Assembly (NCBI GenBank): GCA_963678705.1
Contig: OY783214.1
Coordinates: forward strand, 14,012,001 to 14,076,000
Length of the DNA stretch: 64,000 nucleotides
Origin: Panorpa germanica
Lineage: Eukaryota; Arthropoda; Insecta; Mecoptera; Panorpidae
Direction: 5' to 3'
Below, piece by piece: positions 11,701 through 25,200 of this stretch (the stretch's first letter is position 1; each line of letters begins with the position of its first letter). A program made the position numbers and the translations under genes. The notes under the pieces were generated by a model that saw nothing but the letters and a program-made list of their open reading frames with translations, searched no databases and had not been told where the DNA came from.

Positions 11701-14700
11701 TATTTCACGGTCACAGAAACTTTAAAATAAAATTAGTTTCAAATAATTATTTTTAATTTTTTATGATAAATAGGCGCTGGTAGATTAGTATCTCTGTGTG
11801 CGGATAATTCATTACATCTTTGGGAAATTAATGAGTCATCATTAGTTGAAGTTCGAAGTTTATCATTGGAAGGTAAATTGAAAAGAATTTCTGCAATGTG
11901 CGTTGAACACACCGGGAGCAGAATGCTTCTTGGAACTGAAGGTGGAAATATTTATCCACTAGATCTTAATAGCTTCACAATGACAGATGACATAATATAT
12001 CAAGATGTTGTTATGCAAAAGTAAGTGTACTTAATTTCAGCACAACTATTATTATTATTATTTTACTATCTATGTAATACACATTTTAACCTTTTAGTGT
12101 TCCCGAACATTATAAACTTAATCCAGGCGCAGTAGAAGCCGTCTGTGAACGTCCTGGACATCCAGATCATTTGTTAATCGGTTACTCGAGAGGATTATCA
12201 GTACTTTGGAGTCGTAGTCGATCGGCAGCCACAGGGTCATTTGTATCAACACAGCAATTGGAAGGTTTATGTTGGAATGCTGATGGTACGTTCAAGACAT
12301 CTAACTGAACAACTATACATCAAATTTTTTACACGTTAACTATATTTATAGGAACTATATTTACATCTGCACATAACGATGGTAGTTACTGTGAATGGTC
12401 GATAACAGGAGAATCTTTAAAAGCTCCAGTAACTCCTTATGGACCATTCCCCTGTAAAGCAATGGGACGTTTGGAAAGATCAACTAGAAATGGAAAATCC
12501 TTGATAGTATTTTCTGGTGGTATGCCAAGAGCAAGTTATGGAGATAAACACACAGTATCTGTAATTGATTTTGAAAAAGGAGAGGATAAACCCGTTGCTT
12601 TCGATTTTACAAGCAAAGTAAATCAATTTATTGAATTAATTCAAAAAATATGAAAATCCGAATTTAAAGTTTTTATCTCTCTAGGTTATAGATTTCTTTT
12701 TGGCTGAAGCTTCAGGTCATGCCCCTCAAGCTCTTATAGTTCTTTGTGAAGAAGAACTTGTAGCAATTGAGCTGAGTTCTGATGAGTGGAGTCAACTACA
12801 ACCACCATATCTTGTATCATTGCATGCGTCAGCTGTTACATGTTCTCAGCATGTATCAAATGTTCCACAATCACTGTGGGATGATATTGTAAACGCCGGC
12901 AAAGTGCAAACGGAAAAAGTTTATTCTGATATGCAATGGCCTGTTAGTGGTGGTGAAGTTATGCCTCGTAGCAGCGGTGATGGTACTCCCAGAGAATTGT
13001 TATTAACTGGGCATGAAGATGGTACCGTTAGATTTTGGGATGCATCTGGGGTTGCTCTTACACCTTTGTATAAATTTTCAACAGCTGGTATATTCAGGTA
13101 TATTCATTGAAGAATATGTTATTTATATTCACAATTATTTTTTATTTCATAATTTTATATTTTAGTATTGACGACGACCTTGATGATCCCCCTCCTGCTG
13201 AAGAGGAGGAAGATGAATGGCCTACATTTAGACGAGCTGGTGTATTCGATCCATATTCTGATGATCCTAGGTTCATTTTATTCTTATAACATATAAAAAA
13301 TTACTTACATTGTACTAAATATAAATTATTAACTTCTTTTAGATTAGCTGTGAAGAAACTGAGTCTTTGTTCACTATCGGGAGTGTTAATTGTAGCTGGA
13401 ACAGCTGGTCATGTTGTTATTGCAAAGATTGGGGCCGAGCCTTCAGAACTAAAAGTAAACAACTTAAATGATTGTATACAAACCCATTTCTTTTTCTGTA
13501 AATATACCCTAAATGTTTGATTTCAAGGTGACGGCCATGGACATTGTTTCGGATAGGGATGGATTTGTATGGAAGGGTCATGATCAATTAAATCCTAGAC
13601 CTGGTACTTTAGCACGTACTCCAGGATTTCAAGTAATTTTAATATAATTTTGAACTATTACTTTTTTTCTATATAAAACAGTAATTTGTATTTTTACAGG
13701 TAACTGGGTTGTTACAATTACATCCACCTGCTGCAGTTACATGCTGCGCCCTTCAAGCTGATTGGGGTGTTCTCGCTGTGGGAACTGCACATGGGATGGC
13801 ATTATATGATTATGTCCGCCACAGACCTGTTATAGTAAAATGCACTTTAAATCCACATGGTAATTATATCTATGTTTCTTGATATAATCAGTACAATTTA
13901 ATAAATAATGCATAGCTAAAAATTAAATGTTAAAATCATTTTCAAATATAGATTTGAGTGGAGCAGGAGATACACCAATATCTCGTAGAAAATCGTTTAA
14001 AAAATCGCTCAGAGAATCTTTCCGTCGATTACGAAAAGGTCGTAGTCAAAGACGGGCTGGCGGAGCTGGAACACCTGGTAAAAAAGAAGATACTCCTGCT
14101 GCAGCGCCTCAGACCGCACCATTTAGTCCGTTAGAAGCCCGTCCAGTTGAAAGACAAATTGAAGCAAGACCAGTAGAAGATTCAATGGGTAGCATGGTTC
14201 GCTGTTTATATTTTGCTAGAACATTTATAGTTAGCAGTAAGTATCTTACTCCTCATAATTTACGAGTGGAATAAATGACGATAGTGCATTTAACAATGTA
14301 TATTTTTAGTGCAAACAAACAGCACTACGCTTTGGGCTGGTACAAATAGCGGTACTGTATATGTTTTTACTTTGACATTGCCAAGTAATAATAGACGACT
14401 TGAAGAAGACCTATCATGTCAAATAGCAAAAGAAATTCAGTTAAAACATAGAGCTCCCGTAATCGCCATTGCAGTTGTAGACGGAGCAAGTCAACCTTTG
14501 CCTGAACCTTTCGAGGTACTTGTAACATTTAAAAAAATTAAAATTTATATACTGGTAATATGAAATATATATTTCTATTAAATAGGTAGAAAAAGGACTT
14601 GCTCCAATTCCTGATTGCCATCAAATGCATAAAGTAATTATAGCTTCAGAAGAACAATTTAAAGTATTTTCACTGCCATCTTTGAAACCAATTGGCAAAT

Positions 14701-17078
14701 ACAAATTAACAGCAAATGAGGGAGCAAGGTAATAAGAATAAAAATAAATTTTATTGTATGCCATTATGGAAGATAACGAATAAAATTTTTATTAATCAGA
14801 GTTCGTCGAATGGGATTTGCTACATTTACCTGCCCAACAGAAACCGGATTGTACAGTGAAGTTGACCTTTTATGCTTAACTAATTTAGGAGACTTACTAG
14901 TGCTTAGTGTTCCAGAACTTAAAAGACAATTAAACGCTGCAGCTATAAGAAGAGAAGATATCAAGTATGTACTCACGAGAAAACATTTATGAAATCGTAA
15001 TAAGTAATAAAGCTTTAACGACACAATTTATTTCAGTGGAATTTCAAGTTTAACTTTTACACGATCTGGTGAAGCGTTGTACTTACATTCATCTTCAGAA
15101 TTACAAAGAATAACTGTGTCTGCGGGAAAGGTAAATATTTGAATTTATAATTATAATAACTACATGGGTTAGTCTTTTATTTGTAAATTATATTATCATT
15201 AGGTTACATCAGCACGCTGTCATCTAAATTTGGCACCATCAGCACGTCAGGAACTTACAGACAGTTCTCAAGAAAGTAAACAAAACGGTGAAGCAGGTGA
15301 CGGAAGTGTTGCAGACCAAAATACCAGCACAACATTTGGAGGCCTCGACACTGTTCGAGAAGTATGTACTTATAAATAATCAATTATAAATTAAATTTAT
15401 TTAATGTAAATAATAATTACATATTTATATGTAGAATGGTGAACCATTACAAAACGGTGAGCACGGAGTTGGAGAATCTCCAAGTAAAGTGGAGAGTGAC
15501 GATACCAATGACTTGACTATATCCAGTAGTATCGGTGACATCACAATAGATTCTGTTAAAGATCATTTAAATTCAACATTATTCAATTCAACGACTTTAA
15601 GCAACAACAGTGATGATTTATCAGGTAAATTGCTTATTCCGATTTATATATTATATTTATTTATTTTGCTTCATTGCTCATCAAAATAATTTTAGGTCGC
15701 TTAGCTGCAATAGGTGTGACTCAAAGCAGTGTTGTTGTTAAAACAACTACAACCACAATTAGTAGCGGTACAGTAGGCAATTCGAACACCACAACCGAAG
15801 TTGTTAACAGTTCAAATACAACTTCCAGCACCACAGAAAGTAAGTGTACAGGATAAAAGCAGTTCATTTGCTAGTTTTTGTTATCTTGATTTTTTTTTAT
15901 TGTTTATTTTTACTGTAATTTATATTATTCATAATTTAATTTACAATTTCTAATTTATTTTATCACAAAATAGCGACTCTTAATCAATAATTTTTATATT
16001 TTTAGTTTATATGGAACAAGTATTTTTCTCTTTTTCTAACACAGTTCTAGTTATATGTTTATTTCCACGAGATAAAAGGGTATGTGTATACCCAATGATT
16101 TGTTAGTTTAAACCATTAAGAAAATCAATTAAATATATATGTATAAACTTGCCCTTGATTAAGAATCGCTAATTTTTATGTTATTTGGTATTTTAACTTA
16201 ATTCACTTTTTTTTTTTTGTTATTGTTTGTGTTATTTTTTTGTTGCTTTTTGTAGCTGTAGAAAGAGTCATCACTGGAGGCACCACCACACGTTTAGAGG
16301 TTAGCGTCTTATCACCTTATTTCAGAACTATAGTTTTAACCAAAATTAAGTAAATAATCTTTGAAGAGAAACATATTATAACAATCAGAGCTATGCTCTT
16401 TGTACATTGCAAACCAAAAGAAGTAGAAAGATGCATTCTATATAACAAATAAAATATATTCAGATTTCAGTAAAACTTATATTTTGTAATATTAGGCTTC
16501 ACAATTTTAATGTGTTTCTTTTTAAGATGAAATTTGCAATGCTTTGTAGCGATGAATGTTCTTTCGATTTGTTTTTATGTACTAACATTTTAAACTATTT
16601 TCAGCACTCTTTTAACTAATTGTTTACTAATTCTTATGACATCTGAAAATAATTAAACTTTAATATTACTGTAACAAAGTAATTATACTCCATTCAAAAT
16701 ATTTTTTTTGCTTACTAAATTATTTTGAGTGGAATATAGTTATTCTTTTAATTACTAATAATGGCTTACAAGATCAAATAAAATAAATAACTACTCTTCG
16801 CTTACAATAATCATAAATTTACTAGTGAGCAAGTGCACACGAAGAAATTTGCCTAATTATTTATAATTAATAAATTTGTAACATACTGAATTCATTTATT
16901 TGATCTTGTAATGTAATATATCTGTGTATATGTATAGATTAGTTACTCAATTCTTCTTCGGTTTTTTCAGACTAGTACAATCACAGTGTCAGGAAATCCA
17001 AAAGCATTACAACGTGCTCCATTGGCCATCGTTGAAGAATTAGATGCAGAGTCAGCTCAAGTAGTTGTTGAAACCTAA
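8757..17078 (+). CDS. l(2)gl: Lethal(2) giant larvae (LLGL) polarity protein
   Basis: Twenty coding exons: 8757-8840, 11511-11688, 11774-12020, 12098-12285, 12352-12617, 12685-13097, 13166-13270, 13343-13454, 13528-13632, 13700-13859, 13952-14236, 14310-14515, 14586-14728, 14800-14964, 15037-15130, 15203-15361, 15435-15624, 15696-15839, 16256-16299, 16971-17078. They total 3396 nt, 1131 aa. The product begins [20 protein letters not shown], followed by WD40 beta-propellers (for example [18 protein letters not shown] in exon 6). Exon 11 has the hallmark basic motif [19 protein letters not shown] with Ser634, Ser638 and Ser642 spaced by four. In Drosophila these serines are phosphorylated by aPKC, which releases Lgl from the cortex and confines it basolaterally. 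Length is close to the fly protein (about 1160 aa). The 2.7-kb first intron precedes very short introns. The C-terminal exons are Ser/Thr-rich and exon 18 is frame-neutral. Confidence 0.97.
13952..14236 (+). other. l(2)gl: l(2)gl exon 11: aPKC-target and membrane-binding motif
   Basis: This exon encodes residues 620 onward, with three serines at 634, 638 and 642 inside a strongly basic amphipathic stretch. In this family the unphosphorylated motif binds phosphoinositides at the cell cortex, and aPKC phosphorylation abolishes binding. All three acceptor serines and the flanking Arg/Lys residues are intact, so the regulatory switch is expected to work. Confidence 0.9.
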
Positions 17079-19350
17079 AAAAACATTCAAAAGTCCCACC
17101 TGCAATATTCTAACCCGCTTTATAAAACCGAATCTAAATTAGTCAATTAGATATCGGCATAATAATTAAAAAATTCACTTAACTTTTGACAAAGGTTAAA
17201 AAATTGTCAATAAATTTATAGGATTTCTTTTTACAGTGAAACATTTATGTTTTTGATAAAACGTTTACAAAAACTTTTTTAAGTAATATATTTTGAAGAA
17301 ATTTTTATTTTATTAAAGTAATTCATATCATATTTGAGGTATCTATCTTAATCGATAATTATTTGAACAAATTCATTTAACATTTTACCACATTAATCCA
17401 TCGGTGTCTCTTTTTTAAAAAAATGATAATTTTTTAATTTATTTTTACTTTATCGCATCAACGAATAAACACTTTTTTAATGAAATTAATCTTATCATAA
17501 TGCGGCTTTTCAAGCTAAATTTCATATGATTTATCGTATATTTTATACTATTCGAGAAATATATACTATAAACATTTTGCAAAATATGAGTTTATGATGT
17601 TTTTTTATTGATACTATAAAACGGTTTTTTGCGTAAAAAATTAAATTTATTCATGATTAAACAAGTTTATTAAATTGCCATATTATCATAAACTAACAAT
17701 TCGCATTAGACTATTCGGCAGCTTTTCTACATATCAACATTTAATTATAAGTCGTATTTTATTCAAATGTTTTACAATATAACTTTCTATTTCCAGTAGT
17801 TTTTAATAACAAATAGAATACAAATATTTTTTACAAATTTCTCATAGATTTTTATTTTCTTTTACAAGCGTTTGAATAAATTACCAATTATTTAATTTAT
17901 TATAAAAATCATAATTTGTATTGCATTTTCATTGTATCCATTATATGTTATCATTAATAATATTATAAAATTAAAATATCTTAAGCAAACAGTATTTTGA
18001 CAATGCATAATAATAATATTTTATATTTAAGGATAAGTCACATATTGAATAATTAGAAGAAATGAAAAAACAATAATTGTTTTCTAGCTTCTGGGTTTGG
18101 TGGTGGACACATAAATTCCAAGTTATAGTTTAAAACATATTTATAAAAATATATATTAATTAAAGAAATATTTTATAATATATGTTATATTCCATTTTCT
18201 ATTGTTGAAATCACTGATTTTAAAACTTGTTTGGAATAATGAATAGCACTTTGCAAATTTTTTATACAAAATGTTTTTCTAACAGTAATTTTTTAAAAAT
18301 GTTTGAATGAGAGAACAAATGTAAAAGTGTGATTTAGATTTTCGTACTTTTATACATTTTAAAGAAAAGTTAGTAATATAAACATTAATTTTTTATATTA
18401 AATAAAAATTTACAAAAAAAATAATATAAAAATATTTTTTATGACTTCATTTGAATGTAGGATACGATAATACATATATATTTTATTAACGCTTATAAAA
18501 AAAAAAATTAAATTTGGGGAAAGCAGCTAACACTTTATATTAGGTTTGTTCGCGTTATTTATACTATCTGCGCACATGTATTTTTTGTCTGTCAAAAGTT
18601 TTTACCAATTTTTTTTAAGCCTACTAAACGTTAACAATATTACTTGTTCAACATCATTTTCTTGTCCATTTTACGCTTTTGAGAAAACATATAAATAGTG
18701 TATTGTTAGAATGAGACAATATATATGCGCAGTAAAGTGTAGCGCAGTTTCTCGAATAAACCTATTCGAAATGTTGCTAGTGTTGTTGCTTTTCGAATTA
18801 TTCATAGAGCTGTGCCTTTTTTTCTATAAACAGATGTTAGTTTGTGTTACTAAAAATAATGTTTCAAAAATCATAATTATTTCTAGTAAATCGAAAAACA
18901 CTAACTAAGGAATCATAATGTAAATGAAATATTAACTGTAAACTTAATTGAAATATTGATTTCATTTTTGCTAATTGCATTCTTAAAGCATTTAATACAA
19001 TTATATGCCATAGGGTTTTTGATAATATTTTATTCTAAAATATATAATAATTCAAACAAAAATAATATTGAAGTTTCGCTTTCAATGCTAACATTTCATA
19101 ACTTCAATATATTTAAAAGATTTTTAGTATTTTAAATAGCATATTTTCATTGCAATATACAATTTATGAAAATTAATAAAAAATTGTTACATCACGTCTT
19201 AAACATAACACTTATAATTATGTTAAATAAAATAAAACACAAATTATAAACTTAATTTTATTTTAAAATAATGACTTCTCTTTTTTTCTGTTAATAATTT
19301 CAATAACGTTTCAATACTTAGTTTTCTGCATTAGTTTTTAATTGGTAGTT
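17079..19350. other. Convergent 3' region of l(2)gl and the M1AP homologue
   Basis: AT-rich sequence with no supported coding exon. AATAAA occurs near 17208, about 130 bp past the l(2)gl stop, with several further copies downstream. On the minus strand AATAAA (read as TTTATT) lies near 19257, about 90 bp past the M1AP stop. The 65-codon frame at 18711-18908 is hydrophobic random sequence and is not called. Confidence 0.5.
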
Positions 19351-21750
19351 TTAAACACTATTACCTTTATTCAAGTCTAATGAAGGAAATATCATTCCTA
19401 AAGCCGGATGTAATGAGCTGTTTAATTCTAAAGGTTGTTGTTGTGTTTGCGATACTTTTTCTGTTTTTTTTCTCACATTTTTCATACCTTTTGAATCACC
19501 ACACATCGAATTTGAATTCCGTTTTATTCTGTCAGCAACAGAATTATTAATCAAAGGAAAAAGACCGCTTGAGTAAGCGGAAGGACTATAAGAATCTATT
19601 TTGTTTAAACCTATAATTATAAAAAATATTTTTTAGAATTGTAGAAATTTTAAATATATAAAAACTGTGCAATGTTTTTTACCTAAAATAGAGCTTCGTA
19701 CTTTATGCAGTATGTCACTATTAATAGTACTTGCAATTGCTTCCTCTTTTCTCCAAGGAAGAAGGAGTTCTGATGTTACAACAGACTTTATTATCATTAG
19801 ATTGTCTGGAAGAAAAATCAATTTGTTAAACTTCCTTAAATCCAAGTATCATTTTACTTAAACTATACCTAGTAATATTTAATCGTTATGGTTCTTAAGA
19901 AGTTTTATGAAGAAAACGACTATGCTAATAACCAATGAAGTAGATTTATTTTACAAAAACTAGTAATATAGATTTCCTAATATACTATTGTATTATAGCA
20001 TAATAGATGTATTATACTATTGTATATCAGGTAATCAAACCTTATCGCTTTGTTAAGCAATATATGTCCAGCATTTTACATTAGCGTAATTGTAAAACTT
20101 CTTAAGAACACCTTTTTAAGGATTAAAGCTATCCGCTAATAGCTAACTTTTTATGTCGGGTAAACTTTAAATACACATAACTCTGTTTAGCGGGAATTAA
20201 AGTATTTATTATATTTACCTCCAGGTGCTATCATAAAATATGAAGTAATGCTGTTATCTTCTTGCATTTTTCGACGTGCTAGAAGATTTTCGTTAGCACT
20301 ACCAAGAGTGCGACAGAGAGCTAAAAAATGTTTCATGTTTTGTTCCTGTTCAGCAATAGGTAATTGCCATGAGTTTGTTGGCGAAATACAAAGAGGTATA
20401 CCAAAGAGCATAGTTTCACAAATTGCTGAGGAATAAATTAATACTTTTTAAATATTTAATGAAATAGATCAGGGATGGGGTAACTTTTTACCATGGATAC
20501 CACGTTTAATTGCAAAGACAATAAATGTGTTTCTTGAAGAATTCTTCACCGCGAATACCGACACCCATATTTTATAGAATTATAAAAAATAAAAAGCAAA
20601 ACAATAAATGATAATTTCGGAAAGAAAATTGAGAGGGTGCGTATGTTCCCTACCCCTGAGACAGAATATTTATTATAATTTAGTACCTCCTTCTGATAGT
20701 CGTTGCATTACTTCTAATTCGTAAATTGGTAAAGTTGTAACAGCTGAACTACTAATAGAAGCTCCCCCAAGTTGAACGCTCAACGCATCCATCTGAATTT
20801 TAGAAAAATTCATGGTAACATTTTATAGGATTTAAAGTGCATAATTAAAAGAAACTTACTTTTAGGTCATACATTTGTCCATATGGGATACTCATAGGGT
20901 TCAGTATGCACTCTGTTAAATCACACTGAAGTGTAAGTCCAGGAAGGTGAAGAATAAGATCCGGACCATGGCTGCAATCCAGGAGCCATGATTTTAATAA
21001 GGTACTTAATGATGATAAACAAATCTGGGAATTAAGTTTTAAATAAACCTTGAATACAAATTTTAAGTTCTACATTTTTGCATATTGCATACCTCTACAA
21101 ATTCACCAGCGCCATATATTTTAACACCATCTTCTTCTGAGCTTTTATAATTTGGATTAATAATTTGTACTTTTTTTATTCTAGTAAGGTCGTCTTTTTT
21201 TGAAAACATAGTACTTAAATTTAGTTGCAATTCTTGTGAGTCCTTAGCCGATATTATAGTTATTTGTAAATGAGAAGGGGAACTAAAATTTTTATAACGT
21301 TTTTCATATAATTCTTTATAGTCTTTAGCAGCTTCGCTACAAGCATAGTTTAACAAACTGTCGAACTCATTCGGATTCGTTTGAATATTATTAAATAAAT
21401 AGGAACTTAAACTATTTATTGATTCAATGATGAGCTTTTTGTTGTCCTTTAGTAGCACTATTTTAAAAACGGGTTGAACTTCAAAAGATATGCAGTAAAT
21501 CCCGAGAGCAGGAATTCTTACACCACCCTTTATATTATAACTGATAGACATAATCTCTATAAATTTCTACAATTATAAAAAGTTATCAATTAAAATAATA
21601 TTTTTTTTAAATTACTCGATGTTAAAGTTTATAATTAAGAAATACCTTAGAAATATCTCTCATGTTTTCTATACTCATTTGAGGAGTAGCATCAATTATT
21701 ACAGCGTGAGCTGGTTGATTAACAAATACATCCCGAGTTGTTTTTATCAT
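19351..21750 (-). CDS. Meiosis 1 arrest protein (M1AP) homologue
   Basis: Seven exons read leftwards: 21750-21646, 21566-21093, 21024-20860, 20792-20687, 20425-20219, 19805-19683, 19610-19351. They total 1440 nt, 479 aa. The start is the first ATG after an in-frame TAA. The match to vertebrate M1AP, from my memory of that family, runs over the length: SHLQITIISAKDSQEL near residue 130, TLLKSWLLDCSHGPDL, TTLPIYELEVMQRL, then GIPLCISPTNSWQLP with KHFLALCRTL, and VVTSELLLPWRKEE. Vertebrate M1AP is about 530 aa, is expressed in the germ line, and is needed for meiosis I in spermatocytes, where it associates with the SHOC1-TEX11-SPO16 (ZZS) complex. A germ-line role here is inferred from homology only. 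The C-terminal exon is Gln/Lys-rich and poorly conserved. It is head-to-head with dbt, 494 bp away. Confidence 0.8.
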
Positions 21751-22244
21751 TGCAATTTAATATTACTATATATTACCCCAAAAGGATTTTTTAAAGCAAA
21801 GAAAAGGATTTTTATAAACCGTGCAAGTTATTTAAAAGGCAGTTCAACGTATATCTCTAGAACATAATTTAAGTTCAATGTGCGTGAGGGTGTTTTAAAC
21901 TGCGTGGTAAAGTTCGTGTGAGTTCGTACAAGTTCGAGTTGGTCTGTAAGAGTAGATTTTGTGTCATCCGCCATCGATAATTCTTATGATTAATCATCAT
22001 AATCCTTCTATTATATGTATAAAATATCATTAAAAAAATTATGTAATTTATATTAAATTGTGCAGATTAAAATTAATTTAATATTTTACATTATATGTAC
22101 GTGTGATACCATCAGTTGTCTTTAAAAAATTTGTCCTTGCTGTCAAGTCATAAAATATTAAATGTAATATGGCCGCTTTCTAAAAAGTTGTAAGAGTGTG
22201 AATAGTGTTGTTTTTTTGTGTAAATAATAGTTATTAATATCAAA
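21751..22244. promoter_or_regulatory. Divergent promoter region between the M1AP homologue and dbt
   Basis: Only 494 bp separate the two start codons, so both promoters must lie here unless distant leader exons exist. The left half carries a degenerate short repeat of the form GTTCGnG around 21905-21940. No TATA box is convincing. Confidence 0.5.
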
Positions 22245-25200
22245 ATGGAGCTTCGAGTTGGTAATAAATATAGACTTGGACGTAAGATTGGATCAGGATC
22301 TTTTGGAGATATTTATTTAGGTAAACTATGATGTGTTTTACAATATTAAATTTGATTGTAAACAAAGGTTTTAGTATATTGTATTGGGAAATATTGTCTA
22401 GTTTTTATGGCTGAAAAAAAACTATTTTATGAGCCTATTCAGAAATGTTATATTCATTCTATTTTCAATAGTCTTAAATACATGGGATTATAATTAATAC
22501 TTCTTTTAGTAATCATTCTGGCGAAGTTGTTTCCTGGCACTGCCCTACCCTGTCATTTTTTATTTACTAATTTTTTTATCAGAACTTCAACTTATTTTAT
22601 TATATTAGAATTTCACATGCACGTTTTGTGTTATACGACAATCTCAGAAAGTATTGAAATTTACGTGTATTTACTATTAAATGTATAAGAGTCTCTACGT
22701 TACTACGTATTTCAACAAAATAATATTATTTGATTACTTAATCTTTTATATATTGTATTCATTAATTATTGTTGCAGTGGTCCTCTTTTATGTAACATTA
22801 CCAAGATTTGTTTTTGTTAAAGGCTGTATTAAATAATTATATAAATAAAAATGTATACTTTTTTTAAGGTACAAATATTTCAACTGGAGAAGAAGTAGCT
22901 ATTAAACTGGAATGTATCAAAGAAAAACATCCGCAGCTACACATCGAAAGCAAATTTTACAAAATGATGCAAGGCGGAGGTATGTACTAGTTTTATTTAT
23001 ATTTAGCATGCCCAAAATCTTGAATCTTTTACTTGATTTAATATTACTCATTTAATATAAATAGGACAATTCTATATTGTTTTATATTTCATCATAATAT
23101 TTGTCATTAATTTTATGTGTCATCAGTTATTTAATTTCTTTTATTCAACCACAATTTTAATGCTTATATCTTTCCCGTAATAAATTTTTTATATTTGTAA
23201 TATTTATGAAGATCTTATACTATACATGTGCTGATCAGTAGTAATAACGAAGTGTGGGATAACACTACTTATAACAGATGAAAATTTCATGATGTAGATA
23301 TGTAGTAACAATACCGTTCATACATGTAATTAAAATGGAAGATATCTGATTGTTTCATAATTAATATCTTGTTATTAAGTCATAGAATATGAAAACATGT
23401 GGAGTAGTTTGAGGCACGCGATTTATTTATAAATAATAACGAATCTAATATTTAAGAGTGTGTCTTTCAATAATGCACTTATAACGTCTGCCTATTTTTG
23501 ATAGCAACCCTGTTACTGATGACATATAGGCACTACACCGCTATCGAATAAGTTCATGATTATATTTAGCATATAATCAATTTGATGAAGTGTATTAATA
23601 GCAATGAAACAAGCATTAACCATTATTGTAAATATTATTTAAATTTTATGATATTTCATTTATGCAAAAGTAGCAATTTATATAATGTACTCGCATATAT
23701 TTCAAAGATGCATTTACTATAATATTTTAGGAGAACGATCATATAACATATTATATTGATTAATCATTTGTTTATTGTTTAAACTTGGACTTAGAACAAT
23801 TTATATTTCTTATATTGAATACATTATTAGTATAATAGAAACAACGAGCAATTAAAAATTATCTAATTAAACCCTTGAAGCTTACTTAAAAGAAGTAGTG
23901 GAGGCGGCGTATCATATCGTATGATGCAGTTCAACGACATAGCTAGCAATGAGCAAATAACATTTATTATTTTCTTTATAATAAAATGCTAATCATACCA
24001 TACCGCATGTTGATATTGAATAAAATATTAGTTTGATTACACTGTAATACGTTTTTTCATATTATTAATCCCATTAATGGAATCTATCTGGATATGTTTT
24101 ATATCCTTGTGATGTACTACTAAAACTACTTTTATTTTCTTAATAAATTTTATCAACTTTCTCTCAGCTAGGAACCAGAATTATACATGTAACGTTGCGT
24201 TCTAATTATTAGTAAATATAACAAAGTATAATTTATTTAATAAAACATATGATATGAAAGTCTTCGGTTTTATGTTATCAAGTGTTTATATAAAAACAAC
24301 CGATCCAATGTGCACATGATAATTAAATATTTATTGTTATAATGAAATATCATAATATGAAAAATATGTTTTAATACACACAACAAGAAAACAATCAGTT
24401 ATTAATATAGTTTATATATTTGAGTATTTGAATTATTCATTTCATTGTTTTCGATATGCTCTAAACTCCGGGGTCATTGCCTTCGCCTTCCTTTCTTCCA
24501 TACATCACATATGCTTAATATATTACATTATTGTGCTTTGAGGTACATCTTTTCAAGTAAATGCGCAATTGTTTGTTAACTTGAATTATAATGACTTATA
24601 AGTTTGAATCATTATGATTCTGAACGGAATTGTTTTTACTTGTGAATATACGAAAATTGCAGTAACAAAAAAAGTTTTATCAAGCCGATTTTAAGAAAAT
24701 ATATTTATCTAATAAATATAATCAGTCAATATCTTTTAAATATTTATTGAGCCTATTATTTTTTGGACAAACTTTATTAAGTATACAATTTTTTTTTATC
24801 AGTTTTGTAATCTTTGATCCCGAAACACTTCAGATAACAATTTCATTAGAACTGAATTAAATGAATTAAAGATGATTTGTGTCAAATTATTCTTCACAAA
24901 GAGAGAGAGAGGGAGTGAATAAGGGTATTCAAAAATGTAAATACTTCTTTTTTAATTACATATAATTAATTGTTAATTCTATAAAGAGTCATACCGTAAT
25001 TTAATCAATTTTCTCCGTTTTAATCAATCATCTTCATGTTCGATGCCGATTTCAGTCAGTTTTAATTATGAATCATTAGAAATACAAGACCTGAAGACAT
25101 TAATTAATTCTCATGAATTATTGTAAGAGATATTTATAAACTACTTTGCACTAGCTTTGTTGCAATTATTCTATCAATTTAATGCAATTATTTTATCACA

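Noticed and set aside
21063-21092. The last ten codons of the longest frame in M1AP exon 2 (after GEFVE)
   Set aside because: A good donor (GAG-GTATGC) precedes them, and the next exon restores the M1AP match, so they are intronic.
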